Positions 46,880 to 58,728 of a stretch of DNA of 64,000 bases are shown here, one piece after another. The position numbers and the translations under genes were made by a program. Below the pieces are notes generated by a model that was not told where the DNA came from, did not search any database, and saw nothing but the letters and a program-made list of their open reading frames with translations. The first letter of the stretch is position 1; each line of letters opens with the position of its first letter. The DNA is from Cryptomeria japonica (Eukaryota; Streptophyta; Pinopsida; Cupressales; Cupressaceae), in contig NC_081412.1 in assembly GCF_030272615.1 (NCBI RefSeq), positions 540,472,335 through 540,536,334 of the forward strand. The letters run 5' to 3'.

Positions 46880-48380
46880 GAGAAAAATGAGATTTTTCCC
46901 TCCAAAAATTAATAAGGTTATGCATTATAAGACGACTCAGGATTTAGGTATGGTTGTTTGTTATAGATGGAAGGAGTCTTCTGATTGGCCGCCAGATGGT
47001 TCAGAGAGGGATCGACATGAACTTACTCAGATTCTAGCTTCTAGGGAGTGCAGCTCCTTGGTGGGACCGGATGTCCTAGACTAGGGAGGTGATTTGTCTA
47101 GCAAATATTTTGTTTTTGCTGGATACTTGGAGCTTAATAGACAGTTGTTTGGAGATATTGAGGTACCCTGGTGGAAGCAGGTTTGGAGTAAATTTTCTTG
47201 GCCTAAGTGCAATTTTTTTCCTGTGGCTGGTGGTTCATAACAACTATCTTACTTGGGATAATCTGTGCAAGCGGGGTTTTCAGGGTCCCTCAATGTGCAT
47301 CATGTGTGGCAACAATGAGGAGTTTGTGTCTCATCTTTTCTTTCAATGCTCCTTTGCTGAGGAAATCTGGCACTTTTGGTGGACTGTTTGGGGTCAGTCT
47401 TGTTGGCATGTTTCCTCTTTGTTTGAGTTTTGGGCCCGCTAGGGTAAACCCCCTGCTAAAACTTCTTTTCTTCAGGTGGCTTGGGCTCTCGGTCGTTCTT
47501 TTCTCATTTGGCATGTGTGGGTGGAAAGGAATCGGAGGATTTTTCAGGATGTTAGAATGGATGCTATACACCTGTGGTGGAAAATTATCCACTCTTCAGG
47601 AGACTGTTTTGGCCAAGTGTGATGTGACGAGTGGTGTGGATCCAAGGGAGGTTGTTATTTGCAATCGTCTGACTCTACGTCTTCAAGGAGATGCTTCAGT
47701 GATTGTTGGTCAGCACAGCAGGATGAGGTCTAGACAGCTTGTGTAGCGGATCAATCGTGAGGGTCATTGGTCACCCCCTCTTCCTGGAGTTTTAAAACTT
47801 AACATTGATGGCTCATCTCGGGGAAATCCTAGGCATGCTGGCATTGGGGGAGTTGGCCAAGATAGTTTTGGTAATGTCCAATTTATTTTTCCTATTTACA
47901 AGGGCTTTCATAGTAATAATTTGATGGAGGCTCTTGCTATCTCGTATGTTGTTCAGCGTTGTTGTGCTCTTGGTTGGCGTAGGATTATTTGTGAGTCTGA
48001 TTCTCAAGTAGTAGTGACTTTGTTGACTGGGCAAGAGATTGGGGCTGTTAGCTAGCACTTGGCTTTGGTTATCCAACAGATTCTTCAGTTGTGTACTTCC
48101 TTGGATTTTGTTACCTTCACACACATTCCTAGGGAGTGGAATGGTGTTGTTGATTGTTTGGCCAAATGGGCATTAGTTCATATGCAGGATTGGAATATTT
48201 TGGATAAGGAGCAATTGCCTCCTGATATGGCTCATGTGCTTGATCAGTTAGTTGATAGTGACAGAGCCCTATAGTGCTCTTTCTGTTGGGCTCTTTGCTT
48301 CTTTGTGTCTCTTTGTTGTTTGAATAAATTTTTACCCCTCTTTTAGTTTAAAGACTTTTGCCTCTTTCAAAATTATGAAA
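46880..48380 (+). pseudogene. LINE (L1-type) ORF2 3' end: zf-RVT and RNase H, 5' truncated
   Basis: The plus strand reads, across frameshifts, FFLWLVVHNNYLTWDNLCKR then MCIMCGNNEEFVSHLFFQCS (zf-RVT zinc region), W-VERNRRIFQDV, and an RNase H domain from about 47785: LKLNIDGSSRGNPRHAGIGG, LMEALAISYVVQRC, IICESDSQVVV and IPREWNGVVDCLAKWAL. The D, E, D, D catalytic set is retained. The ORF ends with the stop at 48272. The 3' UTR ends in a T-rich TTTTGCCTCTTTCAAAAT segment. 5' truncation is typical of LINE insertion; it lies next to the copia fragment. Confidence 0.85.
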
Positions 48381-49560
48381 AGGGCACTACACCTTGACCC
48401 TACTGAGGGCACTACCTTGACACCTTGAGGGGCAATACACTCAAATGCCCACCAAAATCATTTAATACATTTTGTAATTATATTTTGCATAAAAATTATA
48501 TTTTTTTAAGAAAATTAAATATTTTTTTAGTTCAAAGTTTTGTTGTGTAAAAAAATTTATCTATGAAGTCTGAGTTGAATCTAAAATCATAGCACCAAAA
48601 ATCGTTTTAGAAAAAAACTAAGATTTAAATAAGAAAAAATCAAATTAAAAAAAAACATATATTATACTATGAAATAAGTATAGATAGAGAAATCGAATTG
48701 ATCTCTCTTCTATTTGAGGTAACTTGGGAGAGTATAGTTTGACATTGGTGTGTTTCCTTAGACATCACAGGTAAAAATCAACACAAAAATGGTGGAAAAA
48801 CCCTATTGAAAATTGTCAATAAAAGCCCCATAAAAAATCGCCAATAGAAGCCCTATGGAAAATTGTGGGTAGAAACCCTCCAAAAAATTGACTACATTCC
48901 AAAAAATCAATGAAAGTCGGTGAAAACAAATCAAAATCAGTGAACAATGATATTTAATAAAGAATTGTGTTTTTATAGGCAAAAAATTGAGAACTTTTCC
49001 ATCTATGATTAATCACAATTTCCCCAATATTTTGCCAATTTATGCTTTATGGGACTCTATATATATAAGCCATGTATGATTGAGCTCCAAATGTATTACG
49101 CACAAAAAATGGCATCCATAATACCACCGTCTATGTTAGGTTTTTTGATGTGCAAGCTGTAGAAGTATCTACACATGGCACCTGCATAAATTCAACCCTA
49201 TTGATAGGTCCAACTTCTACCTCAATAGGCAACAAAGTTTGTTGGGAGACATCAACAAGACATTATTCAAGCCCTAAAGTCATGCCTTAGAGCATTTGGC
49301 AAATGCCATTTGAAGCAATGAATGCCTCCATGACATTGAACCACAAAATTGCATTTCAATTTATTGGGATTGAGCTTGTGTTTGCACTAAGTCCATGCCA
49401 ATCCCTTTCACACAACATGATCAGAGAAATCAGAAAACAAAAAAAGAGTAGATAACATCCATTAGAATTATTGTTTTTAAAAAAACAAGATCTATTCCTA
49501 ACCTTTAAAAAAATAGTTTAGGAATAGGGTAAGGGTTTGCACAAAAAACTTAAAGTCCTT
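48381..49560 (-). other. VPS33 intron sequence with a short degenerate ~30-bp repeat
   Basis: AT-rich intron. At 48786-48895 a unit like GAAAATTGTCAATAAAAGCCC recurs about four times at roughly 30-bp spacing (AAAATCGCCAATAGAAGCCC, AAAATTGTGGGTAGAAACCC). Nothing else recognised. Confidence 0.45.
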
Positions 49561-49579
49561 ATCCTAATCTTAAACGCGC

Positions 49580-49626
49580 ACTCCCCCCCCCCCCCCCCCC
49601 CCTCCTCCCCCCCAAAAAAAAAAAAA
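49580..49626. repeat. Homopolymer tract: poly-C followed by poly-A
   Basis: A run of about 22 C, a short CT interruption, seven more C and then about 14 A. The length could be a sequencing or assembly artefact. Confidence 0.9.
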
Positions 49627-49739
49627 ACTTTAAGATTGGGGATTTGGGTTTAGGCTTTGAATAAAATTTAAAACCTAACCGAACTCTAAACTAAAAATGG
49701 TTCAGTAGGGCTTAAAACTTCAAATTTAATAATCATAAA

Positions 49740-50550
49740 CTAAGTCACAGAATTCGCCGAATTTCATGTATAAAATTCGAAATTCGTCGAATTCCATAAA
49801 AATATTAAAAATTCGTTCTAATTCAGACACGTGACTGGAGGAATAAGCATGAATCTTGAGTGGAAACGAATAAGTTAGTCTCCTTGCACGATGTTGGAAC
49901 CATGGTTTTTGCCCCCACAGACCTGCTAAGAGGCGCCACAAATGATGGTATGATTGTAGGAGACGCTGTCAATCTGATGAAAACAGTAGCAAAAAAATGC
50001 CTCGGAGATTTTTGCAACCCTGATGCAATGGATAGCCGAAGATATTTTCCATAATAAATATATTATAGGCTCATGGGAAACTCCATTGCGATCTTAAAAT
50101 GCATTTATTATTTAACATATTATATTTAATGTATTTATTATTTATATATTAATAAGTTAAAAAATAAAAAATTTAAACAATTTAAATTATAATATTTTTA
50201 AAATTTATTGTAATGTATTAAAAAAAATCATTATATAGTTTTATTTTTAATGATTTAATACAATATATGTAAAACATTTAAATAAGTTTTTAAATTTGAT
50301 ATAATATTATTTTATTTTAATAAATAATAAATTTCATCATTTTATTTCATCTCTACTTTATTTTATTATATTATTTCAAATCAATTTTAAAATGTTAAAT
50401 TATTTTGACAATTTAATGAATTTATTATTTATATATTTATAAAAAATCAAATTTATATAGGCGAATTTTATGTCGAATTTTTTGCTTGCCGAACTTCATC
50501 CGAATTTAATATTGCCGAATTCGAATTCGAATTTGAACCTTGTCACTTAG
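49740..50550. mobile_element. hAT-like element X2 (811 bp), CTAAGTCAC termini
   Basis: Left end CTAAGTCACAG; right end complement CTAAGTGACAAGG. Flanked by ATCATAAA and ATTATAAA (7 of 8 bases). Subterminal GAATTCG repeats on both sides match X1 (8841-9712), so they are one family. A GC-richer core at about 49855-50050 is flanked by very AT-rich arms. It contains a 64-codon plus-strand frame (MIVGDAVNLMKTVAKKCLG segment) unlike the X1 core. No transposase. Confidence 0.75.
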
Positions 50551-50558
50551 ATTATAAA

Positions 50559-52895
50559 TATAAAAATTTGAAATAGGGTTAGGGTTTGGCAAGAGACCTA
50601 GGGTGTCAAGGTGTAAGCTTTAAAGTATGGGATTAAAGGTGATTCAATTAAAGATTGGGTTCCTGAATTTTTATTGAGTCATGCCTAAGTTGTTAGTTCT
50701 AGGTTGGATCTGAGTTCAAGCTTGCAGATTCAATTCGTGGATCCAAAAAGAAAGAAGAATTGGGCTCTGATTTGTTTTTTATTCATCCATACAAAAAACA
50801 TATAAAAATCCTATATATAATCTAATAGTAGTAATTAAGCTTAGAATACCACACAGCATGAGATATATCATAATCCATAATATATAAATATATCAAAAAC
50901 TTTAAAAAAATAAAAAATTTATAGTTTGATAAATAATAAATTAACTAATAATTAATATTATATTTATAAATGTTTTTATTTATTAAATTCATTAATATTA
51001 AATTATAAAAAAATTACACATATATATTAAAAAAAACTAAAACCTCAGATTAATAAAAATAAAATATAATTGACCGATATTGGCATAGTGGGATGGTTTA
51101 AATGTAGTATTGTTCTTGCCACCAAGGTTCAAAGTTTCAAACCCCATTGTGATGTTATTGTTGATTGTTATGTTGCTGATGAAGTCCCCCATTTGTGACC
51201 TCACCAATTCATAGTTATGTTTACCCTTAAAAAATATATATTATAAGTATTTATCTATGGATAGTAGAGTCGACTGGTCTCATTATAGGATTTTTGATAA
51301 ATTGGAATCACAAATTTCTAGTTATTTTGTTGCCTCCCAATGTTTAATCAGAGGCCTAGAACAGGGACTATATCATGAACTCCCTAGATCTAAATGCTCA
51401 AATGGAAAAGGAGAGCTCAGATGGAATTGGATCATTGTGAATGTTTTGGAAGGGCTAGAACAACATGGTTCTCTCAACGTTTTATGGAAGTATTACCATT
51501 TGCGAACCGACAAGCCCCTAGCACACTCCCTACCCCATTCCAAACTCGCACCAAACTGTACCACGAATTTGGCTCAAACAGATTCCAAATCCAGCTACAT
51601 ATCCCACAAATCTGCCAACGTAGAATTAAGAATATTCTTTGAGGCCAAAGTGATTGGTATTTTTATTGGGCTGTAGTTACAACTTTAAACCTTAAATGTC
51701 TAAATGGACTAAACCTAAAAAAGATTTTGAAACAAAAAAGAAAATTTAAATCTCTTAGTATGTTACCATTCTCGTGTGCCCTAAATGAATGAGAAACAAA
51801 TGTTTAACAGAAAATAAGCAGGTGCCTTGGGATGCACCCTAATTGATTAATTGTTTGATTATGTCCAAAAATGCACCTATGCTCTGAAAAATATTCAAAT
51901 CAGTAGTGTATAAAATAGGCAAAAATAAAGAATTAAGTATTTGTAGCAAAAACCAACTAAACCAGTTTATTCCTCAATAAATTGCATCACTATGGCCTCG
52001 ATAATTGTCCCCATTCAATTATAAAAAACCAACAACGAATTTGAGTCCGAGCAGCTTTCACTCTGTAGCATGATTGGTTGTGATTAAAGCAGAATTTGCT
52101 TCTTCGCTTCAACCAAAGGTCATGACAATTTGAAGAATCATTGGAAAAGAATATAACTACAAGAAACTTATGACACATTGCATGTCCAATATCATTAATG
52201 TTGAAAGATACACTTCTCAAAATCATGCCCAAGAAATATGAAAGTCATTAGGTCTGAAACTGCTCATTTGCTTCACTACAGAACCCAAATTCAAACTTGA
52301 TATTAGCTAAAGAAACACATGTTTGCTCATACATATGTTTTGATTCCCAACTTTTTCTCAGGTATAATGACTTTGCATCTATGTTGGCAATGGTTTAATT
52401 TAAACTACGTAGAAACATTTTGAATGAATTACATAATGTGTTCCTATAAAACATTTGATGTTTGACCATTTCAGGCTATGCAGTTTTACTGTAGCTGTTT
52501 TCAAAGACTACTGCACATTTTTATCCTGAACAAATCAAATGCATATGCATCTTTTATAATAAAGCTTTTCCTTGCATTGCATTTGAAAAAAATTATCAAT
52601 TATATCATAAGCCATCTCATCAAAGACATCAAATCTAAGTTCCTGAAAGCATGATATATATCATCAAAAGATCTCATATAAAACTTTAAACCTTGAAGGA
52701 ACCATTTCATTCATCAAATTTGAGTTCAAGCCTGAGATATTTAACTGGAAATCACATTGATGAGTAGAAATTAGTAAGTTTCAGGATGATTGAGAGCTAG
52801 AGGAGTAAAACGACAATCCACACATGACAATCCAAAGTTTACAAAATACCAATTCATATGCAAACTGTTTCTGTGTCAGGTATCAAGAATCTCAC
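50559..52895 (-). other. VPS33 intron sequence; one unassigned 139-codon frame
   Basis: Mostly AT-rich. At 51257-51676 on the plus strand there is a 139-codon frame overlapped by another frame (51394-51642). Neither shows a motif I recognise, and the higher GC there (51370-51650) may mark a captured or decayed coding fragment. No other feature seen. Confidence 0.35.
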
Positions 52896-52976
52896 CACCC
52901 AGCTCTGAGAGCATGTTGGACGAGTCTGATGCTCAAAGGTGCATATCCAGAGAAGACATATGCAATGTCATTGGGA
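52896..52976 (-). CDS. VPS33: VPS33 exon with the [15 protein letters not shown] motif
   Basis: Eighty-one nucleotides on the minus strand. The acceptor is TACTTTTTTCAG and the donor is GGGTG/GTGAGATTC. One leading base completes the upstream codon, then [20 protein letters not shown] followed by HALRAG and two bases of the Trp codon. SGYAPLS-x-R-L-V/I-Q is a signature of VPS33 in domain 3 of the SM fold (family knowledge). The phase fits the exon 22 kb away at 30774-30831. It is the most upstream VPS33 exon in the window. Confidence 0.92.
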
Positions 52977-53420
52977 CTGAAAAAAGTAACACATATTAGT
53001 AATCAATCCAGCTTGTCAAACTTTTATACACTTCCAAACCAAAGAAAATCATTATTTAATATATCTAAAAAATTAGCTTCAATGTTTGAGATTCTGCCCT
53101 GTAAAAATGGATTTAATTGAAAAGGCAGCAAATTGTCCAAACAATAATATCATATCTTTTCAGTAATTCTCAGACTATTATTATTAAGGTCGTAATAAGT
53201 AAAGAGGATCAAGAAACATTTACATATTTCTGATATTCTTCACTGTCAGTACAGTGAGACGCACGAAAATAAGGTTGAAGAAAGATGGAAATCCATTCCA
53301 TTTTGTACAGAAACATTTGTAAAAAAAGAAATCAAATCATTGGTCATCATTGGCCGCTATTCTAAGGTCATTTATTCTTACAAAACATAATACATCTTAG
53401 GAAAGGTACAGTCAAGGATG
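52977..53420 (-). other. VPS33 intron sequence, no recognised feature
   Basis: I looked here for the next upstream exon (the VVEDTDT-type segment expected in VPS33) and did not find it. The intron runs on beyond the window. Confidence 0.4.
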
Positions 53421-54384
53421 TGTTAGTAATGTTGAAATTATCTAGCTAGTTTTGGATTCTACTATAAATAAATGTTGCCTTTAGCAATTAAAATTTAATT
53501 GATATTGAGTAAATATGTCTTGCAATGTTAAATAGGTCCAAAGTCAAATGCAATGTAAAGTGTGGCCCCATTCTTATGTAATTTGTAATTAATTTATTAT
53601 CCCAAGATGGGCACCAATGTGTAAGAAGGGAAATATAAATCAAGTCGGCCTACTTAGACCCAGCTGACTTAAGGAAAAAGGTGATTGAGTCTTGTATATA
53701 ACAAGACTCAATCCTATCAACCATTTGATACACACATCAATCACATGTGATCAAGCATGGTCAAGTGAATATTATGATCTGCATTATACCTAGCGAATTA
53801 ATCAGTCTGATTGAAGTGAATTTGCATTTCATGGCTGAGCGAAATTGTGTTCAATCTGAACAGCAAACTCATCTTGCACTTACTGGTCACTCTATCAGAT
53901 CCGAATCTGATTCTATTGCTGTGCGAACATTTGTCTTCCTAAATAGTGCAAATCTGATTATGGAGGTTGTGCGAACTTGCATGCTATCCGAGCTGTAAAC
54001 TGTCTTCATTCAGATCCAAACCTGGACATTATTGAGGGCAGACCTGTGCGAACTTGTTGAGAGCTTTGCTGGGTGAGATTGAGCAGTAATTATCTTCCTT
54101 TATGATGCCGAAGTTCTGCACATGATCAGGCGAATTAGGGCCTGCACATCAGAGGTTTGATTGGGCAAAGCTCTGCCCTAGCTTAGGAACTAAATCGGAT
54201 AAGTAATCTGATCTATTCTTAATTGTAATCTGCTCATAATAAAAGGTTCTGATCTGGATCTTTGATCCTAGGTTTTTCCTCCAAGAGGGAGGTTTTCCCA
54301 AGTTATATTGTGTTTTGTGTCTCTTGTGTGTTTACATTTAAGTTAATTTCTAAGTTTGCTTAAATCTGATCCCTAAAACTAACA
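53421..54384 (+). mobile_element. 5' LTR of copia fragment A (964 bp)
   Basis: Starts TGTTAGTAATG and ends AAAACTAACA (TGTTAG/CTAACA inverted ends), directly followed by an initiator tRNA-Met PBS. A TATA-like TATATAA lies near 53695. The short plus-strand frame at 53747-53998 lies within it and is not a gene. Confidence 0.8.
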
Positions 54385-54396
54385 TGGTATCAGAGC
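54385..54396 (+). promoter_or_regulatory. Primer binding site of copia fragment A (tRNA-iMet type)
   Basis: TGGTATCAGAGC immediately follows the LTR end at 54384. Confidence 0.85.
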
Positions 54397-56469
54397 AGGT
54401 TCCTTCTATAAAGCCTAACAGCTTGAAGGTAGATCTTGTATTACTTCTTTTGCAGGACTAGGGCTAGCATGAATCAGCAACGAATCTGGACAATATACCT
54501 GCTTTTCAAATTGAGGGCATCGATGGGGCCATAACAAGAATATGAAGGGTTCAATCTTTGTATACAATTGTTCTTACTCCTCTACCCTCATTTGCTTACC
54601 TCTGTTAAGAAAGATCTGGAGACTTGTATCTGCCTGCCTTGTCGTTATTGGTATTAGTTCTTTTATACAGCCTTAGTTTGGGATCTTAACTAGTGCACAG
54701 GGTTCTCTTGCTTGTTAACTATTTCATCAGAGAGTGCCTTCATATGTTGGTTTGTGCACCTTTTTCCTTCTAGCTTTAGGTCTTAAGTATTTCTTTTATT
54801 CCATTAAGGGTGGTATAATTGTCATCCTAAGGTTTGTAACTATCATCCTAGTTCGAGCTTTGTTCTTGCTTTAAGAATTTGTTCTAATCCTTAGTTTCGA
54901 ATTGTTGAAGTTGGTATTCGGATTGTCTTACTCTCTATTTTGAGTATGTTTATCTCTCATCCTTCCTGATGTGATTTGCTATGAATATGCAATGATCCAA
55001 ATTGATGCATTGATCTAAATATATCATCCTTGACACTTAATATTATTAGCATCTGTTGCAGATATAAAACTAGGAGTATCCTAACGGATATACCAGCAAG
55101 CATATGATTGAAAGATGAATAAAATTTATAGGAGATTTAGAAATATGGAACATTAGTTGAAAACCTATAATGAATAGTGTCCTTTAATCATTGGTGTGAT
55201 AGGCATGTAAAAGTAAGATGCCTTAGTCATCCTATTCAGTAGCTATGTCTAATGATGGCCTTACTATCTTCATATTATGATCTGATCCTTTATGATACTT
55301 GTTGCACAATTCTAATGCACCGTATTCTATATAAGTCTTCAAATGCTCAATAGTCTTGCTGCTTTGGAATTATATACTCTTATGGTGTGTCTCTTGATTT
55401 GCATCAAATAGTTTAACATCGTATGGACTGTATTTTCTGTTCTGAGTGTTTTATGTTTGGATAAGGTTGTCATGTAGGGTTGTGATTGTGCAACTCTTGG
55501 TTCTCATCAGCTCTTCATAAAGCTCTCATGATCTTTGTTATACTTTCATTGTAGCCTTGCTCTGTTGCTCTTGTGTAGAGGACTGCTTTTAGCTCTAATG
55601 TATTTTTATCTGTCATGACTTTCATTGTCCTCCTTACATAATATTCATTGTGATATCTATCTCTTCAATACTGCCTATTACATTTTGAAATAAGTATTCT
55701 CTTGATGATGAAACCTAAGATCAATGAGGTATCTAACTTAGTTCTTTTGATCACATGTTTGTGTTCAACTACATCATGTATCTTTTGAGTGGTTGATACT
55801 CATATTTAATTTTACGCACTGGCTGGAAAGGCAATTTGGCTTATATACCTTGCTTATGGATTTTATAATATGTTAGATTGTCAAAGTTTTCTGAAGTCAT
55901 CCACTTGCCTTAATTTTCTAATCAGATCAGGCACGACTATCTCTCTGTTATGGAAAACAATTTTTACATTAAAGAATGTTGTGTAGTGAGTGAAGTTCAT
56001 CATATTCTTTGGACTAGCAATGTACAAAATCCTTGTGTTATACTAACTGTTTTGAGCAATCTTTGCATATGTTGTCAATGGTGGAAGTCTAGTCAATAAA
56101 GAGATGAGTTATCTTACATGTTCATGAATTTTCTTGTTAATTCATTCTATTGGGATATTGAATAATGTTTGATCCTAACATTGATGCTTCTCTTCAAGAT
56201 AGTTTTGAACTATCATGCCTTCAAGCTTCAGAGGGAGCTTGGTATTAAGAGCCTACACAAACTCTCAGTTCATTCCTTCACTTGAAGGTATGCCATGATC
56301 ATAAGGATTGTGCTATGGGTCCATTTCGTAAAAGTGAAGTAAGGAAAAGATTGGCATTTCTCATTTTTATGGAAACTTCGTTGGTTGCTTTCATTAGTTG
56401 ATTCTTATCACAATCTTATATTAAGAATCAAGAGGGAGTTCCATGTTCCCTACAATCCTCAGTAATTGT
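54397..56469 (+). other. Internal region of copia fragment A, heavily degraded
   Basis: No conserved gag or integrase motif can be read; the sequence is T-rich with many stops. Distance from PBS to RT is about 2.1 kb, shorter than in a complete copia element, so parts are deleted. Confidence 0.45.
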
Positions 56470-56815
56470 GTTAATAGAAGTATTGAGAAATATGAAGCTA
56501 GATGTATAGCTCTTGGTTATAAAGAAACACTTGCTCCTGTTGCTAGATATGCTAATATTAAAATCATTATAGCTAATGTTGTAGCTAAAGGTTGGAAGTT
56601 GGATATAAAGACTACTTTTCTTAATTGAATAATCAGAAGAATATGAGATTCAAGATAGAGAATCTCATGTGTGCAGATTGAAGAAAGCTCTATACGGCCT
56701 CAAGCAGGCTCTTCGAGTTTGGTACAAAAAGGATTGATAAGTATTTGATTAGTTTAGGATCTTGCAAGAATGATGTTGATTCTAATCTTTACTTTAAAAT
56801 ATTCACTGTTAATTT
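56470..56815 (+). pseudogene. Copia reverse transcriptase fragment (element A)
   Basis: Reads EKYEARCIALGYKETLAPVA then IIIANVVAKGWKLDIKTTFL, then after frameshifts VCRLKKALYGLKQA, V-WYK-RIDKYLISLGSCKND and DSNLYFKIF. These are the KARLVAKG, FAPVA, LDV-x-x-AFLNG and LYGLKQAPR-type motifs of copia RT (family knowledge). It is cut at 56815 by the LTR of copia B. Confidence 0.82.
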
Positions 56816-57264
56816 TGTAACGTCGGTCGTACTATTTCATGCTTCCGATATATATATTAATTTGATTACATATACTAATATGTTAACATTAACTAATGAT
56901 AAATAAAACCAAAGTTAACTTATCGCGTTTGACCAACGGTTACACCGTTCATGGTATCCGGTGGTAAAGCGATTCTCAAACAAGTTGCACTCCTTCCAAT
57001 CGGGTAAGTAAACGGTGACTAGTTTATATACTGTGGTGAGAGGTACGTAGGGAAGAGATGTGTCTTCCCACGTGGGAAGACATATCTCTTCACTACGTAA
57101 CCCCCCATCCACTTATATAGCATGCTTACATTGAGGAGGATATACACACCGAAATTGATAAGTGTGGTGCATCTTTAAAACACGCTATAGCAGATAAAAT
57201 ACAACTTTCAGATCATATCTCCATCTCTTCTATTTTGATCACAGAATTTTGAAAGAACTTAACA
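56816..57264 (+). mobile_element. 5' LTR of copia fragment B (449 bp)
   Basis: Starts TGTAACGTCGGTCG, inside the RT of copia A, and ends ACTTAACA before a PBS. The segment near 57055-57090 contains an imperfect palindrome around CCCACGTGGG. Confidence 0.78.
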
Positions 57265-57276
57265 TGGTATCAAAGC
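57265..57276 (+). promoter_or_regulatory. Primer binding site of copia fragment B
   Basis: TGGTATCAAAGC, one base from the tRNA-iMet PBS, directly after the LTR. Confidence 0.78.
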
Positions 57277-57363
57277 GAAGTTAAGGAGGATCATATTAAA
57301 ATTCTGTAACAATCTCATAAACTTTCACCAGGCTCTTACTAAGATCACATTCCCATAATCCTA

Positions 57364-57666
57364 ATGGCAACCGGAGTTAGGTTTGAAGATAGATTAGATG
57401 CAGCATCAAATTTTGTATCTTGGAAATTCAGGATCATGCTTGTTTTGAAAGAAAATAAAATTGACTCCCATGTCAAAAGTGAAATTCCTAAACCCTTTGA
57501 TGATACAGAGAAAATTCAGTGGAGCAAGGACAATGAGAAGGCCCTTAAGATAATTGTGGATTCAGTAAGGACCACATTGTACTAGTTATTTCTAGATATG
57601 AGACGGCCTTTCAAATGTTCAAAGCACTAGCTCACATTTATGAAATCAACAACACTAGCAGGGCTC
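57364..57666 (+). pseudogene. gag: Copia gag fragment (element B), interrupted by the single-ORF LTR element
   Basis: ATG at 57364 opens MATGVRFEDRLDAASNFVSW then KFRIMLVLKENKIDSHVKSE and EKIQWSKDNEKALKIIVDSV, the start of a copia-type gag (RLDG-x-x-NF-x-x-WK pattern). A frameshift occurs at about 57580, after which ETAFQMFKAL and IYEINNTSRAL continue. It stops at 57666 where the minus-strand element begins; the remaining pol should lie beyond that element, outside the window. Confidence 0.85.
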
Positions 57667-58728
57667 TGTTGACGTGTATTTTGTACACCATCATACACAG
57701 AATAAAATACCGACAGGCATCTTATCCTCTCTTGAGAAAATAGTCTCTAACTGCTGAAGATCTGCAAAAAGGATCAGTTAGATAGACTCCAAGGTTCTTT
57801 TAGTGGGGTCTCCACGTGTGGACAAGCTTTTTTAGTGGTATGATGTGATTTGCTGTTTCCTCCAAGGCGTCTTACGGATTCAAAAGTTCGAAGATTTTAC
57901 TAAACTAAAAGGAACTTTCAAAAAAATGGAAAAAGGACAGGATTTAAGGAAGTCTAATCTAGCCTAACCCTATGAACGACTTAGCATGAATGAGATTTGG
58001 CAAGACTCAACCAACTTCAATTTTGCCATAAGGTAACAACTCAATTGAAATTAGTGCGATCTTCTAAGGTAATAATGGTGTTCAATGCATCAAAGACCAA
58101 GGACACTACTACGAAGGTACATATCCTAGATGCGAAAATGCTTGAAGGTTAAGGACTCAAAATGTTTTCCAGTCGACCACGCAAGGCGTTCCTACAATCA
58201 GCAAGAAGCTAGTGGTTTGGATAGCGAGTCCTACCAAATATCAAATCTCACACTTAGCCTTTCAAATTAACAAACTACTTTGATTGAGCGTGATTCAAGT
58301 ACATCCAACAACCATGAAGATAACTTAAGAAATTTGCAACAAAACACCATAACTTCAATATTTTATTGATTTCCAAGTCATCATATACAACAATTGCTTG
58401 AATCTCTCTCTTCAAGACTCAATCTTGCTACAAAATAAAATTTGCTTCTAACTCTAACTATTATCTCTCACACTTCTTCACTATTTTTCTATTAACTCCA
58501 ATGAAATGAAAAATGGAGGTATAAATAGCATCCCCAATTACAATGAAAGGTCCAGATTGAAAGTAAATCAATGGATAAGATCATGACACCTAAACCCTAA
58601 TTAGGGTTTGTTACAAATGACCTCCTTTTTACTGAACAATATTAAATACATAGCCAAATATTAAATTTGGCACAAAAATCTAGGAGGTATCAACCAATGA
58701 GAAATAAGATGTCATGTCATCTGTAACA
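57667..58728 (-). mobile_element. 3' LTR of the single-ORF element (~1062 bp)
   Basis: On the minus strand it starts TGTTACAGATG, overlapping the last codons of the ORF, and ends ATACACGTCAACA. A TATA-like TATTTATACC lies near 58525 and an AATAAAATA near 58363 could be the polyadenylation signal. GGCTC flanks its outer end inside the copia gag. The start is less certain than the end. Confidence 0.6.

Larger units (their letters stand above)
7036..52976 (-). other. VPS33: VPS33 gene, 3' portion (five exons, giant introns; continues beyond 64000)
   Basis: Five minus-strand segments with GT/AG borders join in phase to give a continuous C-terminal Sec1-like frame: 52896-52976, 30774-30831, 30563-30594, 13429-13525 and 7036-7125. 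Introns are about 22.1 kb, 179 bp, 17.0 kb and 6.3 kb. Landmark motifs in order are [41 protein letters not shown] and IIGTTKIINGSSLLE, which mark VPS33 among SM proteins (family knowledge). VPS33 is the SM-protein subunit of the HOPS and CORVET tethering complexes, which bind SNAREs for fusion at endosome and vacuole. The upstream exons, encoding most of the protein, are not in the window; the next intron is at least 11 kb. All transposons from 7.1 to 64 kb therefore sit in introns if the gene is intact. Confidence 0.88.
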
